Source: Flaviaestuariibacter sp.
GTDB lineage: Bacteria; Bacteroidota; Bacteroidia; Chitinophagales; Chitinophagaceae
Reading direction: 5' to 3'
Length of the DNA stretch: 64,000 bases
Assembly (NCBI GenBank): GCA_025963645.1
Contig: JAOQAI010000017.1
Location: 212,754 to 276,753, forward strand
Part shown: in pieces, positions 8,499-17,091 of the stretch
Position numbering within the stretch: the stretch's first letter is position 1
How the letters are laid out: every line of letters starts with the position of its first letter
Notes under the pieces: generated by a model
Told to the model about the DNA's origin: nothing
The model's input: the letters and a program-made list of their open reading frames with translations, nothing else
Databases searched by the model: none
Made by a program: the position numbers and the translations under genes

Positions 8499-8924
8499 TT
8501 AAAAAGATAAATCTTCATCATCCATGGGCGGTGGCGGTGTGTTCATGCCTTCAATTCCAGATTCGTTATGCGGGGCTCCACCTCCGCCATCGTTGCGCTT
8601 GTCCAGCATGATCAGGTTATCACCCACCACCTCCGTTGCAAATTTTCGGTTGTTGTCCTTGTCTTCCCAACTGCGGGTGCGCAGGCGGCCTTCGATATAA
8701 ACCAGGCTTCCTTTGTGAAGGTATTTACTTGCCAGCTCTGCCAGTCCCCGCCAAAGCACCACCGTATGCCACTCCGTTTGCGAGACCAGCTTACCGGTGC
8801 GGTCCTTAAAGGTTTCGGTAGTCGCTAATGGAAACTTTGCCACGCCAATATTCCCTTCCAGGTATTGCATGTCCGGGTCCTTGCCTAAATTGCCGATCAA
8901 GGTTACTTTGTTTACGCCTCTCAT
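8499..8924 (-). CDS. ssb: Single-stranded DNA-binding protein
   Basis: A 141-residue SSB. The N-terminal 105 residues form the OB fold, opening MRGVNKVTLIGNLGKDPDMQ and containing the typical WHTVVLWRGLAELASKYLHK and GRLRTRSWED stretches. A Gly/Pro/Asn-rich linker leads to the acidic tip MDDEDLSF, the docking tail for replication and repair partners. It lies between mutY and gldE, its usual position in Bacteroidota. The 203 nt separating it from mutY hold an inverted repeat, so it may have its own promoter. Confidence 0.95.
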   Translation of the reverse strand: MRGVNKVTLIGNLGKDPDMQYLEGNIGVAKFPLATTETFKDRTGKLVSQTEWHTVVLWRGLAELASKYLHKGSLVYIEGRLRTRSWEDKDNNRKFATEVVGDNLIMLDKRNDGGGGAPHNESGIEGMNTPPPPMDDEDLSF

Positions 8925-9007
8925 GCCTTTCCATTTTCAATGTGATGAATTCGCCTCTCTACTTTTTCCAGCCAATTGGTAGCATCAAATTTTTTGCCAG
9001 TATAGTA

Positions 9008-9127
9008 CACGAATGAAAGCGAATGACACGATGGTTTACTACTTACCAATCAGCTTGGTTTGTTGTTAAGAGCGTAATGGAAGATGCAAGTAGCAGCCTC
9101 TATTCGTGCTATTCGCTCCTATTCGTG
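9008..9127. repeat. Imperfect 24-nt inverted repeat between mutY and ssb
   Basis: The left arm (9008-9031, CACGAAT...AGCGAAT...CACGA) is nearly complementary to the right arm (9104-9127, TCGTG...ATTCGCT...ATTCGTG). Each arm is itself built of CGAAT units about 9 nt apart. The spacer is about 72 nt. It resembles the dispersed ATTCGTG-type repeats of Bacteroidota intergenic DNA and could fold in the mRNA leader of ssb. The right arm touches the mutY stop codon. Confidence 0.55.
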
Positions 9128-10219
9128 TTACCCAAGGTTTTTACTCAAGAATTCATGCAGGGTCTTTGGAAACGGGTAGCCGCCCAGCTCGGCTATGGAA
9201 ACCCAACTATAATCCGGAAGAATAAAGCTGTCTTTTATTTGCAGGTGGAGGAATGAAAAATGAATGGTCTGGTGGGAGAGCTTTTGTGTTCGTTGAGCGG
9301 CGGCGCTGATCACTTCAAGGGTTTTAGCTTTTAGCTTATGCTCTTTTTCTAAATGAAGTAGCAGCTGTGCTTTCGATAACGTTTTTTCGCCCTCAATTAG
9401 CAGCGGCTCGTACAAGCTTTGCCAAATGTCCTTTGCTTTCCGCTGTCGGATGGCAATGCGATCCTTATGTTGCAGAATCACATAATGAAACCAGCGCTCC
9501 CGAATCAGTGTCTTCTTCTCTTTTACCGGCAGCAGCGCTTGTCGGTTCAGTTTAAATGCCGCGCAATGGTTATTGAAAAAACAAGAGGCGCATTCCGGAA
9601 CGGGTTTGCAAATGGTGGCGCCAAAATCCATGATCGCCTGGTTGTACTCACCTGCTTTGCCTTTGGGCAAGAGGCTTTGGGCAACTTTGGTAAAAAGTTT
9701 CTTTCCCTCAGTTGAATCAATCGGTGTTTCAATAGCAAAGATGCGCGACAGCACCCGGAACACATTGCCATCCAGTACCGCATGGGGCAGGTTGTAAGCA
9801 AAAGAAGCAATTGCTGCAGCGGTGTAAGGACCTACACCTTTTAGCGAAAGAATGGTTTCATAATCGGCAGGAAATTCGCCACCGCGTTCTTCACTAATCG
9901 TTTTTGCAGCAGTAATGAGGTTTCGGCAGCGGGAATAATATCCCAATCCTTCCCACAATTTAAAAACGGCTTGCTCTGGTGCAGCGGCTAATTCCTGCAC
10001 CGTTGGAAAAGTTCTTATAAAGCGTTCGTAGTAAGCCCGGCCCTGCTCCACACGGGTCTGTTGCAGGATGATCTCGCTCAACCAGATCCTGTACGGGTTC
10101 TTTTCTCCCTTCCAGGGCATTTGCCGCTCATTCTCTGTTTCATTCCAGCACAGCAAGCCCTGCACAAAGCGTTTTGCGGGGGTGGAAGCCGTAGGAAAAG
10201 AAGGGTTTTGTGTCGCCAT
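9128..10219 (-). CDS. mutY: A/G-specific adenine glycosylase MutY
   Basis: Base-excision repair enzyme removing adenine mispaired with 8-oxoguanine. With the start at the ATG at 10219 (MATQNPSF; the longer frame to 10303 has an unconserved extension) it has 363 residues. Catalytic E49 lies in IWLSEIILQQTRV; the helix-hairpin-helix is LKGVGPYTAAAI; and catalytic D150 lies in VLDGNVFRVL. The cluster cysteines are C204, C210, C213 and C219, so the first spacing is x5 where MutY normally has x6; the codons were re-read and confirm this. The C-terminal NUDIX-like 8-oxoguanine recognition domain covers about residues 235-350. It starts the mutY-ssb-gldE-gldD run and is divergent from the HU gene. 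Confidence 0.92.
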   Translation of the reverse strand: MATQNPSFPTASTPAKRFVQGLLCWNETENERQMPWKGEKNPYRIWLSEIILQQTRVEQGRAYYERFIRTFPTVQELAAAPEQAVFKLWEGLGYYSRCRNLITAAKTISEERGGEFPADYETILSLKGVGPYTAAAIASFAYNLPHAVLDGNVFRVLSRIFAIETPIDSTEGKKLFTKVAQSLLPKGKAGEYNQAIMDFGATICKPVPECASCFFNNHCAAFKLNRQALLPVKEKKTLIRERWFHYVILQHKDRIAIRQRKAKDIWQSLYEPLLIEGEKTLSKAQLLLHLEKEHKLKAKTLEVISAAAQRTQKLSHQTIHFSFLHLQIKDSFILPDYSWVSIAELGGYPFPKTLHEFLSKNLG

Positions 10220-10320
10220 GGCCGGAAAATGCAACAATGCTACGGCAAAAAAGTTTCTATATAATTGACAATCATTCGATTTATAAGTATATTGCTGTAT
10301 CAAAAAGACAAACCATTGCT

Positions 10321-10611
10321 ATGAGAAAAGCTGATTTAGTCAATGAAATTTCCGAAACCACCGGCATTCCGAAGGTAGATGTTTTGATGACCATTGAAGA
10401 AATGACGAAGCAGATCAAAAAATCGCTTTCAAAGGGTGAGAACATTTACATCCGCGGCTTTGGCTCCTTTATTACAAAGAAACGGGCGGCCAAGATCGGT
10501 CGCAATATCAAGAAGAATGTAGCCGTGCATATACCGGAGCATTTCATCCCCGCATTCAAGCCGGCAAAAGAATTTGTGGCAGAAGTCAAGAAAACAAGCG
10601 TCGTGGAATAA
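10321..10611 (+). CDS. HU/IHF-family DNA-binding protein
   Basis: A 96-residue nucleoid protein. MRKADLVNEISETTGIPK is the N-terminal helical dimerisation part; YIRGFGSFITKKRAAKIGRN is the diagnostic HU/IHF beta-arm entry; and the C-terminal part PEHFIPAFKPAKEFVAEV is typical of the Bacteroidota HU subfamily. The ATG at 10321 is chosen over the in-frame ATG at 10210 because family members start here and the longer frame overlaps mutY. The gene is divergent from mutY; the 101-nt gap is AT-rich and should hold both promoters. It probably bends DNA and compacts the nucleoid. Confidence 0.93.
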   Translation: MRKADLVNEISETTGIPKVDVLMTIEEMTKQIKKSLSKGENIYIRGFGSFITKKRAAKIGRNIKKNVAVHIPEHFIPAFKPAKEFVAEVKKTSVVE

Positions 10612-10645
10612 CTTTGCGCTCCCTTTCTGGCAAAGGGGTCGACTT

Positions 10646-11527
10646 ATGAATAAATTCCAATGGACAGTTATCGGCGCAGTTACGGTTCTTACAGCAGGGC
10701 TTTATGTCGCTACGCAAAACCATCTATTCGGCTCTAACAAAAGCAAACCTTCTACCGAACAACACTCAGCTGACGATGGCCATAACCACGGGGCCGAGAG
10801 CGGCAGTGCAACCGTTTTAAGCACAGATACCATTCTTTTTCATGCAAAAGAAGCCCTCAACGCCGATCAGAAGAACCGGTTGGGTTTCCTCGAAAGCAGC
10901 ATCACCCGCGGCGATGTGGCCGAACAAAAAACACACCTGTATCACCAGCTGGCAGCCTTCTGGCGCGACACCGCCCGCATCTTCGAACCCTTCGCCTGGT
11001 ACACCGCCGAAGCCGCCCGGTTGGAAAATTCAGAAAAATCCCTCACCTTCGCAGCCCATTTGTTTTTAAACAACCTGCGGACGGAAGAAAACCCTGCCCT
11101 CAAAAGCTGGAAAGCCCTTCAATCCAAAGACCTGTTTGAACGTTCTTTGAAACTGGTACCGGGAAATGATTCTTCCCAGATAGGCTTAGGCGCTACCTAT
11201 TTATATGGCGGCCTCGAAAGCCCGATGGAAGGCATTCTAAAGATCCGTGCGGTGGCTGAAAGAGATTCAGCTAACCTGTATGCACAACTGACCCTGGGCG
11301 AGGCTTCCACTATCTCCGGGCAGTTGGACAAAGCAGTGGAACGGTACCTGAAAGTGGTGCGGATGGCGCCGGATAACCTGCAGGCGATCTTTGCATTGGC
11401 CGATGTGTACGAACGCATGGGCAATAAGAAGGAAGCCATTGTTTGGTATGGAAAAGCCGTACCGCTGATACCGGTGCCGGAGTACCGGGGCGAAGTGGAA
11501 AAACGAATAGCTGAACTAAGAAAATGA
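10646..11527 (+). CDS. Membrane-anchored TPR protein
   Basis: A 293-residue protein starting at MNKFQWTVIGAVTVLTAG, a single N-terminal membrane helix, followed by a hydrophilic spacer with a His-containing segment (DDGHNHGAES) and at least three tetratricopeptide repeats between about residues 170 and 290, for example NLQAIFALADVYERMGNKKE. The longer frame from 10574 is rejected because it overlaps the HU gene. Proteins like this are common between HU and rng genes in this phylum, but no reaction can be assigned. It is probably a periplasmic scaffold. The His-rich spacer could bind metal; this is only a guess. Confidence 0.8.
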   Translation: MNKFQWTVIGAVTVLTAGLYVATQNHLFGSNKSKPSTEQHSADDGHNHGAESGSATVLSTDTILFHAKEALNADQKNRLGFLESSITRGDVAEQKTHLYHQLAAFWRDTARIFEPFAWYTAEAARLENSEKSLTFAAHLFLNNLRTEENPALKSWKALQSKDLFERSLKLVPGNDSSQIGLGATYLYGGLESPMEGILKIRAVAERDSANLYAQLTLGEASTISGQLDKAVERYLKVVRMAPDNLQAIFALADVYERMGNKKEAIVWYGKAVPLIPVPEYRGEVEKRIAELRK

Positions 11528-11584
11528 GTGATGAGTAATTAATGATGAGTCAACTCATTACTACTTACTCATTATTCATCATAA
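11525..11584. repeat. ATGAGT/ACTCAT-rich imperfect inverted repeat
   Basis: Right behind the TPR gene stop lies a run of near-repeated GATGAGTAATTAATGATGAGT followed by the complementary ACTCATTACT, ACTTACTCAT and TTCATCAT units. It can fold into a long AT-rich hairpin. A related segment, GTGATGAGTAATTAGTAATGA, occurs at about 58782 directly after another stop codon. Confidence 0.55.
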
Positions 11585-11612
11585 TATTTTAAACACTAAA
11601 TAATTATACATC

Positions 11613-11705
11613 ATGCCTTGTGGTAAAAAAAGAAAGCGTCATAAAATAGCGACGCATAAGCGTAAGAAAAGATTGAGAAAGAACCGTCATAAAAAGCGTA
11701 AGTAA
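11613..11705 (+). CDS. AURKAIP1/COX24-domain small basic protein
   Basis: A 30-codon gene. The protein begins MPCGKKRKRHKIATHKRKK and is almost entirely Lys, Arg and His. This matches the very short Bacteroidota proteins named AURKAIP1/COX24-domain, which relate to the C-terminal tail of mitochondrial ribosomal protein mS38 and are thought to bind the ribosome. The family's usual third residue is Ser; here it is Cys. It sits between the TPR gene and rng, its customary place, and is followed by its own hairpin terminator at 11723-11757, so it may be transcribed as a short strong unit. The family match is from memory; the ribosome association is by homology. Confidence 0.85.
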   Translation: MPCGKKRKRHKIATHKRKKRLRKNRHKKRK

Positions 11706-11722
11706 GCTTTTAAGACCCCTGT

Positions 11723-11757
11723 GTGCAGGAGTGGGCCCCGCCTTCTCCTGCACCTTT
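11723..11757 (+). terminator. Rho-independent terminator after the COX24-like gene
   Basis: Perfect 9-bp stem (GTGCAGGAG at 11723-11731 with CTCCTGCAC at 11745-11753) and a 13-nt loop, followed by CTTTATTT. Confidence 0.7.
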
Positions 11758-11897
11758 ATTTAACGTATTGCTGAAGGCGAAATACCGCTTGCCATCCTCC
11801 TATCAACACATTCCGGCGCTTTCCAAAGGCTACTGCAGCATCCGGGTATGTCATCGCAATCAGCGTGCAATTTCTGGCTACGTAAAGCTGTAGTAAT

Positions 11898-13451
11898 GTG
11901 AACAAAGAATTAATTATCAATTCCGCCCAGCATGGGGTGGACATTGCCTTATTAGAAGATAAAAAGCTGGTTGAGCTACATACGGAAAAAACCGATACCC
12001 GCTTTGCGGTAGGCGACCTGTACCTCGGGAAAGTAAAAAAACTGATTCCCGGCCTCAACGCTGCGTTCGTAGATGTAGGGCATGAGAAAGATGCTTTCCT
12101 GCATTATACCGATCTCAGTCCTTATGCCCGCTCCCTCCTCAATTTCACGCAACAAGCCATGGCAGACAAGACGCCGGGCGGCTTTGATTTTGGGTCTTTT
12201 GATAATCAACCGGAGATCATAAAGACCGGCAAGATCAACGAAGTGCTGAGTGGCAAGCCCCATGTATTGGTGCAGATCCTGAAAGAGCCGATAGCGGCGA
12301 AAGGCCCGCGGTTAAGCTGCGAGATCTCCTTACCCGGACGTTTCGTAGTACTGACGCCATTTAACGACATTGTAGCCGTATCGCGTAAGATACATTCCTC
12401 CGAAGAGCGCAAGCGCCTGCAACGCATCGTTGAATCCATCAAGTCTAAAAACTTTGGCGTTATCGTTCGCACCGCAGCGGAAGGCAAGAACACCGCCGAG
12501 TTGCACGAAGACCTTTCCGAACTGGTAGCTACCTGGAAAGAGATCCAGCAGAACCTCCAAGGAGCTACACCGCCTGCAAAAATATTAAGTGAGCAAACAA
12601 AAGCCACTTCCATGCTCCGCGACCTGCTGAACGAGGACTTTAACCGCATCGTCATTAACGACAAAAGCATTTATACCGATACGAAAAGCTATATCGAAAA
12701 GATAGCCCCGGAGAAAGCAGGAATCGTCACCTTTCATAGCAATGATACCCCGGTCTTCGACCAATACGGCATTACCAAACAGGTAAAAGGTTCCTTTGGT
12801 AAAACGGTGAACATGGACAGCGGCGCTTACCTCATTATTGAGCATACCGAGGCGCTTCATGTGATTGACGTGAACAGCGGCTACAAAAGCGTCAGCAACA
12901 ACCAGGAGCAGAACGCATTAGAAACCAACCTCGAAGCGGCAGAAGAAATTGCCCGTCAATTGCGGCTTCGGGATATTGGTGGCATCATCGTGGTGGACTT
13001 TATTGACATGAAGCTGCCCGATAATAAGAAGCGGCTGATCGAGGCGATGGATGGCTTTATGCGTAGCGACCGTGCCAAGCATGCCGTGCTTCCCATCTCT
13101 AAGTTCGGACTGATGCAGATCACCCGGCAGCGCATGAAGCCGGAGATGAATATCAATACCCAGGAGGTTTGTCCAAGCTGCCAGGGAACGGGTAAGATCG
13201 CCTCTACACTCATTTTAGAAGACGATATTGAAAAGAACCTGAACTACCTCATTACGCATCAGCATAAGAACCTTACGATCGTGGTAAGTCCTATTGTATA
13301 TGCCTACCTCACCAAGGGTTGGTTCTGGAACAATAAGGTGGCGAAATGGAAACGCAAATTCAATGGAAACGTATCCGTAAAAGCCGATAGTAATTACCAC
13401 CTCACCGAATTCAAATTCTTTGATAAGAGCGGCGAAGAGATAAAGCTCTGA
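11898..13451 (+). CDS. rng: Ribonuclease G (Rne/Rng family)
   Basis: A 517-residue endoribonuclease for rRNA maturation and mRNA decay. The start is a GTG at 11898 (NKELIINSAQHGVDIALLE); an overlapping ATG two bases earlier runs straight into a stop. An S1 domain occupies about residues 35-115. The DNase I-like catalytic part carries the two metal-binding aspartates in HVIDVNSG (about residue 323) and VVDFIDMKLP (about 366). The CPSCQGTG motif near residue 424 supplies the zinc-link cysteines for dimerisation. The long C-terminal scaffold of RNase E is absent, so RNase G is the right name. A strong terminator follows at 13472. Confidence 0.95.
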   Translation: MNKELIINSAQHGVDIALLEDKKLVELHTEKTDTRFAVGDLYLGKVKKLIPGLNAAFVDVGHEKDAFLHYTDLSPYARSLLNFTQQAMADKTPGGFDFGSFDNQPEIIKTGKINEVLSGKPHVLVQILKEPIAAKGPRLSCEISLPGRFVVLTPFNDIVAVSRKIHSSEERKRLQRIVESIKSKNFGVIVRTAAEGKNTAELHEDLSELVATWKEIQQNLQGATPPAKILSEQTKATSMLRDLLNEDFNRIVINDKSIYTDTKSYIEKIAPEKAGIVTFHSNDTPVFDQYGITKQVKGSFGKTVNMDSGAYLIIEHTEALHVIDVNSGYKSVSNNQEQNALETNLEAAEEIARQLRLRDIGGIIVVDFIDMKLPDNKKRLIEAMDGFMRSDRAKHAVLPISKFGLMQITRQRMKPEMNINTQEVCPSCQGTGKIASTLILEDDIEKNLNYLITHQHKNLTIVVSPIVYAYLTKGWFWNNKVAKWKRKFNGNVSVKADSNYHLTEFKFFDKSGEEIKL

Positions 13452-13471
13452 TAAGATAAGAGATAAACTAC

Positions 13472-13525
13472 AGCGAAGCTTTCCATGCCCGAACAATGGT
13501 TCCGGTTAGGAAAGCTTCGCTTTTT
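13472..13525 (+). terminator. Strong Rho-independent terminator after rng
   Basis: Perfect 13-bp stem: AGCGAAGCTTTCC at 13472-13484 with GGAAAGCTTCGCT at 13509-13521. The loop is 24 nt and a T tract follows. Confidence 0.9.
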
Positions 13526-13649
13526 CATTGCTGCCATTCAGTACATAGCTGATTTAACCCTGCTATCACAACAACGATTCTTGTTTACCCAATCAGCATT
13601 CCCGGCCCCCGGCACAATATTGGTTCTATCTCTCTCAAACTATTAAGCA

Positions 13650-13841
13650 ATGAATAACAGGAACGATAACAGCGGCGACAACGGCCGCCAATCGCCACAG
13701 GACAAAGCCGTGCAGAATCCCGACGAGTGGAAGACCGGAAGCGAAGCCCTCACCGAAGTGCAGCAGGCTAACCTCCACACCCAACCGGAGCGTAAGGAAC
13801 AGAACAGCTCCACCGGCGGCGAAGACGAAGGCGCTAAATGA
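13650..13841 (+). CDS. Small hydrophilic, probably disordered protein
   Basis: A 63-residue protein opening MNNRNDNSGDNGRQSPQDK and rich in Asn, Gln, Glu, Asp, Ser and Gly, with no hydrophobic core, cysteine or signal peptide; it should be intrinsically disordered. It is framed by the rng terminator upstream and its own hairpin terminator directly downstream (13860), which supports it as a separate small gene. Similar acidic/polar proteins are common in Chitinophagaceae, but I recognise no named family. A stress-related role is possible but not shown by the sequence. Confidence 0.6.
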   Translation: MNNRNDNSGDNGRQSPQDKAVQNPDEWKTGSEALTEVQQANLHTQPERKEQNSSTGGEDEGAK

Positions 13842-13859
13842 GCGTTTTGCAGAAAGCTG

Positions 13860-13886
13860 AAGGCTAACATAAGTTAGCCTTTTTTA
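13860..13886 (+). terminator. Rho-independent terminator
   Basis: Perfect 9-bp stem (AAGGCTAAC at 13860-13868 with GTTAGCCTT at 13873-13881), 4-nt loop, then a T run. It lies directly after the small gene ending at 13841. Confidence 0.85.
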
Positions 13887-13990
13887 TGGTCATCTGTAGC
13901 AATTTGATGCCAAGCAAAACATTCTTAAAACCTGGAACCTGTTTATTACAGGCGGCTCTTGCGCATTTCCCTTCGAACAGGAACGGCGGC

Positions 13991-14019
13991 TGTCACCCTG
14001 AGCCCGGCACAGGGTGACA
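13991..14019. repeat. REP-like hairpin of the GTCACCCTGAGCC family
   Basis: Perfect 10-bp stem: TGTCACCCTG at 13991-14000 with CAGGGTGACA at 14010-14019, loop AGCCCGGCA. It resembles the dispersed CTTCG-CAGGCTCAGGGTGAC repeats seen again at 22728-22764 and near 26788. It lies between convergent genes. Confidence 0.6.
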
Positions 14020-14036
14020 ACTATCCCGATATACGA

Positions 14037-14068
14037 CAAAAAAGAGAGACCATTACAGCCTCTCTTTT
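14037..14068 (-). terminator. Terminator of the GH3/beta-lactamase gene
   Basis: Read on the minus strand: stem AAAAGAGAG with CTCTCTTTT (arms 14060-14068 and 14040-14048), 11-nt loop, then more T. It lies 20 nt after the stop codon at 14089. Confidence 0.75.
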
Positions 14069-14088
14069 CTATAAAAAACCTAATCAAC

Positions 14089-16977
14089 TTACTTCTCTTT
14101 CTCCAGCGCCCGGTAGATCGCATCCTGCACCTTACCCCGTATGCCCATTTGCCCCAGCAGGTTATTCGTGCGGGTGTTATAAACCCGGTTCGATAAAAAG
14201 ATATACACGAGGTCTTTCTCCGGGTCGGCCCAAACGCAGGTGCCTGTGAAGCCGGTATGCCCGAAGGTAGCTGGTGAAGCATTCGCCGCCGGGTAAGGTT
14301 CCTTGCGGGTAGCATTATCCTTTTCCGGTTTGTCGAAGCCCAGGCCGCGGCGGCTGATCGGGCTGCCATAGGCCGTGAACAGTTTTACGGTCTCAGGCTT
14401 TAGGTAGCGGCGGCCGTTCAGCTCACCACCATTCAGCAGCATCTGGTAAAGGGCCGCCAGGTCGTAGGCATTCGAGAACAAGCCCGCATGACCCGACACA
14501 CCGCCAAACATCGCCGCGCCTTCATCGTGCACATAGCCTTGCAGCAATTGGTGCCGGAAATAATTATCCCTTTCGGTAGGCACTACCCGCTCCATGCCAA
14601 AGCGCTCACCGGCCTTAAAGCCGGTAGTGGTCATGCCCAGCGGACGATAAAAGTTCTCCTGCGTGTATTCATCCAAGCTTTTGCCGCTCAATTGCTCCAC
14701 GATCTTCCCCAGCAGGATAAAATCATTATCGCTGTACACATACTTGCCGTGCTCCGTCAGCTTGCTCTTCACGATGCGCTGCATCATACTGTCGTTCCAG
14801 TCGCGGCGAAGCCATACATTCTGCGCTACCGGGATGGTGTATTCCTCGTTCATCACGTTGCTGTAATAGCGCGGCGATGGCTGCTTTGTTTCCTTGTCCA
14901 CCGTCTCGGCATAAAAAGAAATATAGGGGTTCAGTCCGGCCTGGTGCAGGAGGATATCGCGGATCTTCAGCGGCGCCTTATCGGTGCCTCTTGTTACAGG
15001 TAAATAATCACCCAATGTCTTATCCAGTTCCACCTTGCCCTCATCATACAGCTTCATGATGGACACCGTGGTAGCGGAGATCTTCGTTACCGATGCCAGG
15101 TCGTACAGGCTTTCCAGCGTCACCGGCGCCGAGCCTTCCTCAAAGCCATAAGCGCCGAAAGCGCGGTGGTATTTGATCTTGCCACCCTGCACCGCCAGCA
15201 CCACGGCGCCGGGGTAGGCCTTCTTGGCTAAGCCATCGTTCACAATGCTGTCTATGGCCAACCATTGCGGCGCAAAGCCCACCGGGGCCAGGCGGTTCAC
15301 CGATAAGCCTGTGCCATACGGGATATCGCAAACCGTCACCGGCAGCTTGCCTTTGGCTTGTATCCTGCCCAGCAGGAAATCAGCCGCGGCATCGTGCGAG
15401 ATCGAATCGTCCTGGTAGCTGGCCACCAGGTTTTGCGCTCCGCAGAAGTTCTTAGCCGCATACACATTACCAAAAATAAATGTCAATGGCTTGGCTGCCT
15501 GCAGGGAGCTCCAGAGCCCGAGTGCCGCCGCGCTGATGCCATAGTTATTCGTTGGGCGCAGGCTATAATCATGCACCCCGATCACGATCTTATCATAACC
15601 GCCGGCTGCTATTTGTTGTAAGAGGCCGGCTGCCTTCGTGCTGTCGTCTCTATACGAAAAGGTATACACCGTGGCACCGAAATCTCTTGCCAGGCGGTTG
15701 GCGAAATTATTGGTCGTGTTGGAACCCAAACCGATGTAGGCGGTCTTCGCACCCACGGTCAGTGGCAGCACCGTGCCTTCGTTGCGCAGCACCGTAATGG
15801 TGTTCTGAGCCACCACCGTACGCACCGAATCGGTAGAGGCATTCAGGTCGGCCAGCAGGTTGGTGGTATCTATAAACTGCGAGCCGCTGAGTCCCAGCGC
15901 ATACTTCGCATAGAGTATCTTCTTCACCTTCGCGTCTATCTCTTTCCGCTTCAGGCGCTTTGCCTTCATGGCTCCCTTCACCGCTTCTATCGCCGCCGGC
16001 ACATTCTCCGGCAGGCAAAGAATATCGTTGCCGGCAATCAGCGCCTGCACGGCTGCTTCACCCGCCGGGTAAAACTTCGCTACGCCCTTCATTTCCAAAG
16101 CATCCGTAAAGGTCAGCCCGTCATAGTCTAGCTCGTCGCGCAGGAGGTCGGTCACGTTGGCTTTTGATAGGGAGGTCGGTCGGTTGGTGGTCGTGTCAAT
16201 AGACGGGATAGCCAGGTGGGCGATCATTACGCTGCCAACACCTGCCGCAAACAACTGGCGGAACGGGTATAGCTCCAGCGAGTCCAGCTGCACCATGCTT
16301 TTCGCGATCACCGGCAGGTCGTGGTGCGAGTCCACTTCCGTATCGCCATGACCGGGAAAATGCTTGGCACAGGCCATGATGCCCGCGTCCTGCATACCAT
16401 TGGAGTAAGCCACGCCAAAGCGGGCTACCTTGTATTTGTCTTCGCCAAAGGAGCGGTACCCTATCACCGGGTTATTGGGGTTATTGTTCACATCTACCAC
16501 CGGCGCATAGTTCACATGCACACCGAGGCGCTTCATCTGCTTGCCCACGGCAACGCCCATATTGTAGATGGCCTTATCATCCGTCAGCGCACCCAGCGTC
16601 AGCTGGTAGGGGAACCTCGTCACGCTGTCCAGCCGCATGCCCAGCCCCCACTCGCCGTCAATGGTCACGAGCAGCGGTGTTTTGGCCAATGCCTGGTATT
16701 TATTCGTTAGCGCCGCCTGCCGCAGGGGCCCGCCCTGGAAGAACACCAGCCCGCCCACGTTGTACTTGGATATTTGGTCGGCTACGGAGGCCACATGCTC
16801 GGCACCGAGGTTGCTGTGGGCCCGTATCACCATCAGCTGCGCGATCTTCTCCTCGCGGCTAAGTTTTTTGAACTGGGTTTTCACCCATTTATTGGCGGCT
16901 TTCGTGGTAGGCGCTTGTGCCTGTGCAGCCAACCCGATGGCGGCAATGGCTACGATGGTAAGGAGGTTCTTCTTCAT
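14089..16977 (-). CDS. GH3 glycosidase fused to a beta-lactamase-fold serine hydrolase
   Basis: A 962-residue exported fusion protein. After a signal peptide (LLTIVAIAAIGLAAQAQA) comes a GH3 N-terminal domain (about residues 35-370) with the NagZ-like KHFPGHGDTEVDSHHDLP motif, whose His-Asp pair acts as acid/base in beta-N-acetylglucosaminidases. A GH3 C-terminal domain follows to about 560. The last third is a class C beta-lactamase/DD-peptidase fold with SVTK (Ser-x-x-Lys), YSDN as the Tyr motif and HTG as the third motif. The combination suggests peptidoglycan-fragment processing in the periplasm: NagZ-like cleavage plus a D-amino-acid peptidase or esterase. This layout is a known Bacteroidota architecture. 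It is followed by its own terminator. Confidence 0.92.
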   Translation of the reverse strand: MKKNLLTIVAIAAIGLAAQAQAPTTKAANKWVKTQFKKLSREEKIAQLMVIRAHSNLGAEHVASVADQISKYNVGGLVFFQGGPLRQAALTNKYQALAKTPLLVTIDGEWGLGMRLDSVTRFPYQLTLGALTDDKAIYNMGVAVGKQMKRLGVHVNYAPVVDVNNNPNNPVIGYRSFGEDKYKVARFGVAYSNGMQDAGIMACAKHFPGHGDTEVDSHHDLPVIAKSMVQLDSLELYPFRQLFAAGVGSVMIAHLAIPSIDTTTNRPTSLSKANVTDLLRDELDYDGLTFTDALEMKGVAKFYPAGEAAVQALIAGNDILCLPENVPAAIEAVKGAMKAKRLKRKEIDAKVKKILYAKYALGLSGSQFIDTTNLLADLNASTDSVRTVVAQNTITVLRNEGTVLPLTVGAKTAYIGLGSNTTNNFANRLARDFGATVYTFSYRDDSTKAAGLLQQIAAGGYDKIVIGVHDYSLRPTNNYGISAAALGLWSSLQAAKPLTFIFGNVYAAKNFCGAQNLVASYQDDSISHDAAADFLLGRIQAKGKLPVTVCDIPYGTGLSVNRLAPVGFAPQWLAIDSIVNDGLAKKAYPGAVVLAVQGGKIKYHRAFGAYGFEEGSAPVTLESLYDLASVTKISATTVSIMKLYDEGKVELDKTLGDYLPVTRGTDKAPLKIRDILLHQAGLNPYISFYAETVDKETKQPSPRYYSNVMNEEYTIPVAQNVWLRRDWNDSMMQRIVKSKLTEHGKYVYSDNDFILLGKIVEQLSGKSLDEYTQENFYRPLGMTTTGFKAGERFGMERVVPTERDNYFRHQLLQGYVHDEGAAMFGGVSGHAGLFSNAYDLAALYQMLLNGGELNGRRYLKPETVKLFTAYGSPISRRGLGFDKPEKDNATRKEPYPAANASPATFGHTGFTGTCVWADPEKDLVYIFLSNRVYNTRTNNLLGQMGIRGKVQDAIYRALEKEK

Positions 16978-17091
16978 ACGAAATAATGTGAGGGCAAGTT
17001 AAGATAAAAGAGAAAGGGGAATGTGTAAGAGGTTGTGAAGGTGGGTATGCCCGGTTGGAGCCGTTGATAAGTTAACTGGTTCCTAATCTCG

